From an uncultured Micrococcales bacterium (lineage in GTDB: Bacteria > Actinomycetota > Actinomycetes > Actinomycetales > Microbacteriaceae): a stretch of 8,982 nt of DNA. The notes under the pieces are model-generated. The model did no database searches and was not told the DNA's origin. It saw nothing but the letters and a program-made list of their open reading frames with translations. Where the stretch lies: positions 1 to 8,982 of the forward strand of contig CALFOB010000131.1 of the NCBI GenBank assembly GCA_937919125.1, written 5' to 3'. Positions 1 to 5,157 of this stretch are shown piece after piece. Within the stretch, counting starts at the first letter, position 1, and each line of letters starts with the position of its first letter. The position numbers were made by a program, and so were the translations under genes.

Positions 1-22
1 CAATCAGGAGCTGGATTGTTTT
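1..22 (+). terminator. Possible intrinsic terminator at the window edge
   Basis: CAATC (1-5) pairs with GATTG (14-18). AG/CT pairs extend the stem inward with one bulge, and TTTTCTT follows on the plus strand. It lies just past the 3' end of the minus-strand DCC gene, so it could end a convergent gene to the left of the window or act in both directions. The stem is short and sits at the sequence edge, so support is weak. Confidence 0.3.
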
Positions 23-27
23 CTTCA

Positions 28-399
28 TTATCTAGGCATCTTGCAAGCAGGTGTTCCGCCAGGTAGCTTCTGGCGATACTTAGCTACCAATGCATAACCA
101 GGCCTTGCTAACCATACAAATGGTGGAATCAGAATTAGATTGCCAAAGGCTCTTAGAAGAATATTGTTTTGAATCTTGAATAGGTTTGCGAAAGCTTCAT
201 GTCCTGCATAGTTCTTGCCATCAACAACTAGATAGACCTTGGCTGTTACTTGCTCAAGGGTGAGTCCATGAATGGCTGGATCTATGAATTGAAAAGGCGT
301 TGCCTCGATAGGAGTTGTTGTGTGTTTGAGAATAAAATTCGTTGCTGTCGTGCAGAAGCCACAGTCACCATCAAAGATAAGTAAAGGCTTTGCTTGCAT
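28..399 (-). CDS. DCC-family thiol-disulfide oxidoreductase (DUF393)
   Basis: A 123-aa protein that opens with the family signature: a hydrophobic strand, then Asp10-Gly-Asp-Cys13-Gly-Phe-Cys16, the DxDCxxC motif that names the DCC (DUF393) family. Members have a thioredoxin-like fold and are predicted to act in thiol-disulfide exchange, but few have a proven substrate. The full length is typical. The C-terminal stretch with KLPGGTPAC (residues 111-119) resembles actinobacterial members and adds a third cysteine, Cys119. Residues 79-98 are hydrophobic but there is no clear signal peptide, so it is probably cytosolic or membrane-associated. It is the last gene of a minus-strand cluster, 32 bp after the photolyase stop. 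No good Shine-Dalgarno is visible before the ATG at 399, so it may depend on translation or processing of the upstream message. A link to photolyase redox state is only suggested by position. Confidence 0.85.
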   Translation of the reverse strand: MQAKPLLIFDGDCGFCTTATNFILKHTTTPIEATPFQFIDPAIHGLTLEQVTAKVYLVVDGKNYAGHEAFANLFKIQNNILLRAFGNLILIPPFVWLARPGYALVAKYRQKLPGGTPACKMPR

Positions 400-419
400 A
401 TCTAAAGACTAACTTAAGG

Positions 420-452
420 CTAGATAAAGGTCTAGATGGTTCCTTTATCTAG
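420..452 (-). repeat. Intercistronic hairpin between photolyase and DCC genes
   Basis: CTAGATAAAGG (420-430) and CCTTTATCTAG (442-452) form a perfect 11-bp inverted repeat around an 11-nt loop. It covers the last codons and stop of the photolyase gene and part of the gap before the DCC gene. Two further GC pairs can be added with a one-base bulge. No T-tract follows on the minus strand, so it does not look like an intrinsic terminator. An mRNA-stability or processing hairpin, or partial attenuation between the two genes, is possible. Confidence 0.5.
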
Positions 453-1910
453 GCCCTTTAGAACAACCTTTGCTCGTTCTCTTAGTTCTTCTAGATCAGA
501 TAAACGATCTAAACCTTTGAGTTGCTGAGCCATGCGGTGATTCATCTTGAATGTTTCTCTATGTCTATCCAAGAAGTCCCAGTAGAGAGTTGAGAAAGGA
601 CATGCATCATCCCCAGATCTCTTCTTAGGGTCATAAACACAAGACTTACAGAACTCAGTCATTCTTGAGATGTATGCTCCACCTGCTGGGTATGGCTTAG
701 TCATTAGCTTTCCACCATCTGCGTATGTGCCCATACCAATAATGTTTGGAACCATTACCCATTCGGTTGCATCAATAAAGTTCTCTCTCATCCAATCCAA
801 GAACTCTTGAGGATTCACTCCAGTAATTAGAGCAAGGTTACTTAGGATCATTAGCCTTGGAATGTGATGAGTCCAGGCACGTTTCTCAATATCTCCAACT
901 ACCCCTTGAACACAGTTCATTGACGTTGCTTTTGAATTCTTGAACACAGTTAGAAGTGTTCTGTTAGCTTTCAAAGCATTTGCTTCGCGATATTCGTACC
1001 CTAAGAACCAATACATCCCATTGATGTATTCGCGCCAACCAATTACTTGGCGAATGAAAGCTTCAACAGATTGAATCGCATATTCATTCTTTTCGTATGC
1101 CTTGATAGTTTCTGAGATAACTTCAGCTGGATGAAGTAGTCCGTTGTTTAGATAAGGACTAATCAGCGAATGGTGCATAGCCCAGTTATCTTTAGCAACA
1201 GCATCCTCGTAAGGGCCGAATGCATTCATGTGGTGCTTTAGGAAGTGCCTGAGTTGAGCTAATGCTCCGGCTCTTGTCGTTGCCCACGTAGTTGAAATCT
1301 CAAGACCTAGTTCTTTAGCAACTTCAATATCTATTGAGTCTCTGTCTTGCTCAAGGTATGCAGGCCAGGTGTAGTTCTTAGGTGGTGGAAGTCTGTTGTC
1401 TTGATCAAAGTTCCATTGACCTCCAACAGGCTTTCCATCTTCAACCAAGATGCCCAGACGAGTTCTTTGAAGTCTGTAGAAGTTCTCCATTACAAAAGAC
1501 TTCTGCTTAGTAGCCCATTCTCTAAATAGATCTCTTGGAGTTAGGAAGAAGTCGTTAGGAACAAACTCAACACCATAGTTGTGGAGTTGTTCATACTGCT
1601 TTATGGAAGAAGGTTCAGCACAAACAATAGGCACCTCACTCTTCAGTGTCTTTTGAGCTTCCTCAAGACCAGCAATAGTGTTCGCTGCCTTTATGTATTG
1701 AACCTGAAAACCTTTAGCTTCTAGTTCCAGAACAAAGTGTCTTGCTGAAGAGATCATGAAGAACAAACGTTCTTTATGCCAATCTCTGCCTGAAACCATT
1801 CTCTTGCTCTCAACTAGAACAACTAGATCTGTTTGAGGGTTGGCTTTAGCTAGAGCACCATGCTTTAGATTCAGATGATCAAAGGGAACGTAAATGATTC
1901 TTTCAATCAT
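432..1910 (-). CDS. FeS-containing bacterial cryptochrome / (6-4) photolyase (FeS-BCP family)
   Basis: A 492-aa full-length photolyase/cryptochrome of the iron-sulfur bacterial class (relatives: Agrobacterium PhrB, Rhodobacter CryB). An N-terminal Rossmann-like antenna domain covers about residues 1-130 and the FAD-binding helical domain about 200-480. Four cysteines, Cys333, Cys421, Cys424 and Cys437, are spaced 88, 3 and 13 residues apart. From memory this matches the 4Fe-4S ligands of PhrB (350, 438, 441, 454). His348-His349 in the THHIPR segment match the PhrB His365/His366 pair at the lesion site. Family knowledge predicts light-driven repair of (6-4) photoproducts using FAD and a lumazine antenna; a photoreceptor role cannot be excluded. 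The ATG at 1910 overlaps the DUF2256 stop (ATGA), implying translational coupling. An assignment to class I CPD photolyase is unlikely given the Cys cluster. A species gene symbol is not assigned. Confidence 0.93.
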   Translation of the reverse strand: MIERIIYVPFDHLNLKHGALAKANPQTDLVVLVESKRMVSGRDWHKERLFFMISSARHFVLELEAKGFQVQYIKAANTIAGLEEAQKTLKSEVPIVCAEPSSIKQYEQLHNYGVEFVPNDFFLTPRDLFREWATKQKSFVMENFYRLQRTRLGILVEDGKPVGGQWNFDQDNRLPPPKNYTWPAYLEQDRDSIDIEVAKELGLEISTTWATTRAGALAQLRHFLKHHMNAFGPYEDAVAKDNWAMHHSLISPYLNNGLLHPAEVISETIKAYEKNEYAIQSVEAFIRQVIGWREYINGMYWFLGYEYREANALKANRTLLTVFKNSKATSMNCVQGVVGDIEKRAWTHHIPRLMILSNLALITGVNPQEFLDWMRENFIDATEWVMVPNIIGMGTYADGGKLMTKPYPAGGAYISRMTEFCKSCVYDPKKRSGDDACPFSTLYWDFLDRHRETFKMNHRMAQQLKGLDRLSDLEELRERAKVVLKGLDKGTI

Positions 1911-2047
1911 GCAGATTTACATTTCTTGGAACAGTAGAGAACGTTGTCCCAGTCTCTTTCCCACTTCTTACGCCATTCAAAAGGCTTCTTGCAGGTAACA
2001 CAAATCTTTGGAGGATACCCTCCTTTGGTTTGTGCAACTCTAGCCAT
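1907..2047 (-). CDS. DUF2256 zinc-ribbon-like mini-protein
   Basis: A 46-aa gene from the ATG at 2047 to the TGA at 1907-1909. Its sequence carries a first Cys pair, ICVTCKKPF (Cys16, Cys19), a basic/aromatic middle, [13 protein letters not shown], and a second pair, YCSKKC (Cys39, Cys43). This pattern is the DUF2256 family signature and suggests a small metal-binding (probably zinc) knuckle. The family has no established function. From memory, DUF2256 genes are often beside or fused to cryptochrome/photolyase genes, and that is the arrangement here: its stop overlaps the photolyase start by four bases. It is the first gene of the minus-strand cluster. The nine bases before the ATG are nearly all pyrimidine, so there is no Shine-Dalgarno and a leaderless transcript is likely. 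A role as a helper for photolyase cofactor loading or damage targeting would be inference. Confidence 0.9.
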   Translation of the reverse strand: MARVAQTKGGYPPKICVTCKKPFEWRKKWERDWDNVLYCSKKCKSA

Positions 2048-2111
2048 GAAAGAAGACTATCCGCTGCGAGTTGCATGGCTAGAATATTTCTGATTCTTGA
2101 GGAAAGGTTTT
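2048..2111. promoter_or_regulatory. Divergent promoter region between the photolyase and YCII clusters
   Basis: These 64 bp must hold both promoters if neither cluster is read through from outside. On the minus strand TAGTCT (2059-2054) fits a TANNNT -10 element and ends exactly 6 nt before the DUF2256 ATG, the geometry of a leaderless start. On the plus strand TAGAAT (2080-2085) is a fair -10, followed by the strong ribosome site GAGGAAAGG (2099-2107) before the ATG at 2112. No convincing -35 boxes are seen. Both assignments come from motif and spacing alone. Confidence 0.35.
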
Positions 2112-2438
2112 ATGAGATTTCTAATTGCAGTTATAGATGACAGAAGCAATTCAGCAGATTCCAATGAGATGGCTGCAATTGATGAGTTCAACGACCACCT
2201 CTCTGAAAAAGGTCAGTTGATTATGGCCTGCGGAATTGAAGACCCTAGTTCAGCAAGTGTTCTAGATGACAGAGCAAGCGCAGGACACATATCTTCTGGT
2301 CCTCTTCATGACAACAGTGAGTTCATGGCTGGCTTCTGGATTATCTCCGCTGAGTCTGAAGAGGAAGCTAAAGAGCTAGCTGCCTGGGGCTCTAGGGCTT
2401 GCAATAGAAAAGTAGAACTTCGCAAACTTCATGGCTAG
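2112..2438 (+). CDS. YCII-related (YciI/DGPF-fold) protein
   Basis: A 108-aa protein with the layout of the YCII family: an N-terminal strand (MRFLIAVID), a helix with an acidic motif, a central segment, then SGPLHDNSEFMAGFWII (the equivalent of the DGPF segment) and an SAESEEEAKELA helix before a last strand. The fold is a dimeric ferredoxin-like alpha/beta barrel. Some members have weak enzyme activity, but most have no known function. Here the usual DGPF is SGPL, so the acidic residue of that motif is missing. The frame stays open back to a TTG at 2097, but the ATG at 2112 is the better start because GAGGAAAGG lies 4 nt before it and the first strand then begins directly. It is the first gene of a plus-strand operon; the nitroreductase gene starts 21 bp downstream. 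Confidence 0.75.
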   Translation: MRFLIAVIDDRSNSADSNEMAAIDEFNDHLSEKGQLIMACGIEDPSSASVLDDRASAGHISSGPLHDNSEFMAGFWIISAESEEEAKELAAWGSRACNRKVELRKLHG

Positions 2439-2459
2439 GGCTCTTGGTAGCCTTGAGTC

Positions 2460-3233
2460 ATGATCAAATCTAAAGATTTCAGCGAGTTCCTTGCTAGCAG
2501 AAGAACTACCCGTTCTTTCAAATCAACTCCAGTTGATTCAAAACTCATTGATGAAATCATCGAGGATGGACTAACCGCTCCTAGCTGGAGTAACACCAGA
2601 CCTTTCATGGTAGCTGTTGCATCAGGTGAAGTTAGAGATCGTATTTCTAAAGACATGCTTGAGCGTTGGGCGGTTGGCTCAGGTGTGACAAGCGGCAGCT
2701 TGAAAGACAAGATTAAATTCCTATTTACTCCTAAAGCTTGGCCTCTAAGTGATTACCCAATCATGAAGGCTTATCCAAAATCACTTCAGCCTAGAGCTAG
2801 AAGGGTTGGTAAAGAACTTTATGGATTACTCGGAGTAGCTAGAGGAGATAAGAAGGCTAGAGATGCTCAATGGGCTAAGAACTATGAGTTCTTCAATGCT
2901 CCTGTTGAGATCTTTGTCTTCATACATAAAGGTCTGTCTGTATTCGCAGCAAACGATGCAGGACTATTTGCCGAGAACCTAATGCTTAGTGCTCACGCCA
3001 AGGGATTGGGTACCTGTGCTCAAGGCGCAGTAGCTATTTGGCCTAAGGCAGTCCATGAAGAATTCAACATCCCTAAGGGATACAAGCTCATCTATGGAAT
3101 TGCTATTGGTTACCCGGATGATGCTGAAGTAAACACCTTCAAGGCCAACCGCATTGGTGCTGACGAGATCAAGATACCGACATGTAAAAAGAGCCCTGAA
3201 TCTGGTGACGATTTCGTTGTAGTTATTTCCTAA
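2460..3233 (+). CDS. Nitroreductase-family FMN oxidoreductase
   Basis: A 257-aa member of the nitroreductase fold, which uses FMN and NAD(P)H to reduce nitro compounds, quinones or similar acceptors. The substrate cannot be read from sequence. Supporting motifs are the N-terminal SRRTTRSF (13-20) that contacts the FMN phosphate, APSWSNTRPF (40-49), the helix GLFAENLMLSAHAKGLGTCAQGA (168-190), and the C-terminal IGYPDDAEVNTFKANR (216-231) ending in the conserved Arg. Residues 70-145 form an insertion longer and more basic than in minimal members, probably a lid or dimer contact. It follows the YCII gene by 21 bp and precedes the aldehyde dehydrogenase by 36 bp, so the three are probably co-transcribed. 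The ribosome site is weak: TTGAG lies only 2 nt before the ATG. It is likely a cytosolic homodimer. Confidence 0.9.
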   Translation: MIKSKDFSEFLASRRTTRSFKSTPVDSKLIDEIIEDGLTAPSWSNTRPFMVAVASGEVRDRISKDMLERWAVGSGVTSGSLKDKIKFLFTPKAWPLSDYPIMKAYPKSLQPRARRVGKELYGLLGVARGDKKARDAQWAKNYEFFNAPVEIFVFIHKGLSVFAANDAGLFAENLMLSAHAKGLGTCAQGAVAIWPKAVHEEFNIPKGYKLIYGIAIGYPDDAEVNTFKANRIGADEIKIPTCKKSPESGDDFVVVIS

Positions 3234-3269
3234 ATAAAGCACTAGATGTATTTGTTTCATTGAGTTTTT

Positions 3270-4823
3270 GTGCTTGACTCACATATGGACCTAATACTAA
3301 AAAGCGGTACAGACTTCGCATCTACGTTCGAGCGTGCAAGACAAGCAGCTCCTGAAGCATTTGATGCTTCTTCTATAAGAAACCTTGTTGGTGGGGAATG
3401 GGTTTCAATCGGTGTTCAACAACCACACATGACTCCAGTGGATCAGAGCTTCATTGTTGGTCCAACCATGCTTTCCCTCAATCAAACTCAAGATGCAGTT
3501 GATAAAGCAATCAAGATGCATGAGCCATGGTCAAGGACTTCTCTAGATGAAAGAAAAGCCAAAGTATCTAAAGCTCTTGAACTACTTCGCGAACAAAGAG
3601 ATCTAATTGCTCTACTTCTTCTATGGGAGATTGGTAAGCCTTGGAAGTTGGCTTGTGCTGATGTTGATAGGTGTATAGAAGGTGTTGAGTGGTATCTCGA
3701 AGAGATAGACCGCCAGATGATTGGCAGAACTCCCCTTCGAGGCCCTATTTCAAACATAGCAAGCTGGAACTATCCGCTATCTGTTCTAGTTCACGCTGAA
3801 TTAGTCCAACTACTTGCAGGTAACGCAGTTATTGCAAAGACCCCTACCCAAGGTGGTTTCCATGCTCTAACTCTTGCTCACGCCATGATGGCTAGAGCAG
3901 GTCTGCCTGTAACACTTATTTCTGGATCCGGTGCTGAACTAGCTCCTGCTCTAGTTAGCTCTTCAGATCTAGGAGCACTTGCCTTCGTTGGAGGGAGAAA
4001 CAACGGTAGAGCAGCAGCAACCTCTCTTACCTCTCTAGCTACCCGCCACATCCTGGAACAAGAAGGATTGAACTCATGGGGTGTTTGGGGCAAACCAAAC
4101 TGGAGTGAACTAGCAGCTCACCTAACTAAAGGTTTTGAATACGCCAAACAGCGTTGCACTGCTTATCCACGCTACGTTGTTCAAAGAAACCTCTTCCCTG
4201 AGTTTTTAGAGATGTATTTGGATGTGGTGAAGGGTCTTCGATTTGGTCACCCGTTGGCTGTAGCTAAGCCAACCGATGACTTCCCTGATCTTCACTTCGG
4301 TCCAGTAATTAGCTCAAAGAAGGTAGCTGAACTAGAAAGATCATTCGATGAAGCAGTTCTTCGTGGAGCTGTACCTCTATATGTAGGAAGTCTTGATCAT
4401 GGTTCCTTTATAAAGGGACAGGACAGATCTGCCTACATAGCCCCACACACCATCCTTGAACCACCAACCACCTGGTCCATTCACCACAGCGAGCCTTTTG
4501 GGCCTTTGGACTCAATCGTTCTAGCTGAATCAGAGGCTGAACTGATTGCTGCCATGAACGTATCAAACGGAAACCTAGTAAGTTCCCTAGCCACAGACGA
4601 TCTAGCCCTAGCTGAGAGAGTCAAAGAAGAGTCCCAGGCCTTCAAATTCGGCATTAATAAGCCTCGATCTAGAGGCGATAAGGCTGAAACCTTCGGTGGT
4701 AGAGGAGCTAGCTGGAGAGGCTGCTTCGTTGGCGGAGATCTTCTAGTTCAGTCAGTTACTGAAGGCGAAGGCTTTCTTTTCGGCAATTTTGCCGATGGTT
4801 CAAGATATCCAGCTGACGCTTAG
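3270..4823 (+). CDS. Aldehyde dehydrogenase family protein (NAD(P)-dependent)
   Basis: A 517-aa ALDH-superfamily enzyme oxidising an unknown aldehyde. Visible landmarks, numbered from the GTG at 3270, are the oxyanion Asn167 in ASWNYPL, Lys190 in AGNAVIAK, the general base Glu263 in ILEQEG, the nucleophile Cys296 in KQRCTAYPR, and Glu408/Phe410 in SEPFGPL. The Glu-Cys distance of 33 fits the family. INKPRSRG and FGGRG near 462-479 complete the C-terminal part. Three core motifs are divergent: the usual FTGS of the NAD-binding region reads FVGG (239-242), LELGGK reads LEQEGL, and the catalytic loop lacks the usual Gly. The cofactor preference and substrate class are therefore open. The start is uncertain: GTG 3270 has TTGAG 5 nt upstream, while ATG 3285 would give 512 aa and has no clear site. 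It is the last gene of the plus-strand operon, followed by a terminator at 4832. Confidence 0.9.
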   Translation: MLDSHMDLILKSGTDFASTFERARQAAPEAFDASSIRNLVGGEWVSIGVQQPHMTPVDQSFIVGPTMLSLNQTQDAVDKAIKMHEPWSRTSLDERKAKVSKALELLREQRDLIALLLLWEIGKPWKLACADVDRCIEGVEWYLEEIDRQMIGRTPLRGPISNIASWNYPLSVLVHAELVQLLAGNAVIAKTPTQGGFHALTLAHAMMARAGLPVTLISGSGAELAPALVSSSDLGALAFVGGRNNGRAAATSLTSLATRHILEQEGLNSWGVWGKPNWSELAAHLTKGFEYAKQRCTAYPRYVVQRNLFPEFLEMYLDVVKGLRFGHPLAVAKPTDDFPDLHFGPVISSKKVAELERSFDEAVLRGAVPLYVGSLDHGSFIKGQDRSAYIAPHTILEPPTTWSIHHSEPFGPLDSIVLAESEAELIAAMNVSNGNLVSSLATDDLALAERVKEESQAFKFGINKPRSRGDKAETFGGRGASWRGCFVGGDLLVQSVTEGEGFLFGNFADGSRYPADA

Positions 4824-4825
4824 CT

Positions 4826-4877
4826 AAAAAAGGCCCAAAAGAAGCGAATATCACGCTGATATTCGTTTTTTGGGCCC
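4826..4877 (+). terminator. Nested-hairpin intrinsic terminator after the aldehyde dehydrogenase
   Basis: CGAATATCA (4845-4853) and TGATATTCG (4857-4865) form a perfect 9-bp stem with a 3-nt loop, directly followed by six T (4866-4871), the standard plus-strand terminator. An outer pair, GGCCCAAAA (4832-4840) with TTTTGGGCC (4868-4876), encloses it, and six A at 4826-4831 supply a T-tract on the other strand. The two-level structure could therefore stop transcription from either side. It starts 8 nt after the aldehyde dehydrogenase stop. Confidence 0.85.
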
Positions 4878-5055
4878 AATATTGTCGGTCTGTAAAGATT
4901 TGATAACACAAAAGCCAAATTTCGCGAAACCGCTTTCGCGAGCGATTTATCGGGTTTACTCTTTCTATTAGACGTGTGTGCGCGCGTACTGAGTACCAAA
5001 CTTTTCAAGGGTATTCCCTTGAACTGGCAATTCCACATCGTAATGAAAGGCACAC
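4878..5055 (+). promoter_or_regulatory. Palindrome-rich leader/promoter region of the large secreted protein
   Basis: This gene-free stretch precedes the repeat-protein ATG. It holds TTTCGCGA twice, 14 bp apart (4920-4927 and 4934-4941), the first copy being part of the palindrome TTTCGCGAAA. Next are an 18-nt alternating purine-pyrimidine tract (4972-4989), the palindrome GTACTGAGTAC (4986-4996), and the inverted repeat TTCAAGGG-TATT-CCCTTGAA (5004-5023). The ribosome site is GAAAGG (5045-5050), 5 nt before the ATG. Possible -10 elements are TACTCT (4957-4962) and TATTAG (4966-4971), but neither has a good -35, so the promoter is not fixed. The palindromes may be operator sites or, for the last, a leader hairpin. 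Confidence 0.45.
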
Positions 5056-5157
5056 ATGTTTCTAAACAAAGTGAAACTGCGCAAGGCTTCCAGCCGCGTA
5101 GCTCTCCTGTTAGCAACTGGTTCACTCCTTGCAACAGGAATATCTCCTGCTCACGCA
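5056..5157 (+). other. Signal peptide of the repeat protein
   Basis: The first 34 residues have a positively charged start, a 15-residue core rich in Leu, Ala and Val, and the c-region SPAHA. Cleavage is predicted after Ala34 (AxA rule), leaving LDATP at the mature N-terminus. There is no lipobox cysteine, so it is not a lipoprotein signal, and no twin arginine, so export is by Sec. Confidence 0.85.

Noticed and set aside
1347..1529. A 60-aa open frame on the plus strand inside the photolyase gene
   Set aside because: It is antisense to a strongly supported photolyase coding region, has no ribosome site and no family features.
1907..2047. DUF2256 as an N-terminal extension of the photolyase
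   Set aside because: The frames differ: the small gene ends in TGA, which overlaps the photolyase ATG in another frame. It is a separate gene unless a frameshift occurred.
2435..2710. A 91-aa minus-strand open frame overlapping the nitroreductase start
   Set aside because: It is a shadow of the conserved N-terminal nitroreductase sequence, which explains the lack of stops.
3237..3275. Inverted repeat AAGCAC / GTGCTT around the aldehyde dehydrogenase GTG start
   Set aside because: Only 6 bp with a 27-nt loop, so chance pairing is likely; not enough to claim start-codon control.
3274..3297. TTGACT and TAATAC as a promoter in front of the aldehyde dehydrogenase
   Set aside because: The spacing is only 12 bp, too short, and the second box lies inside the coding region.
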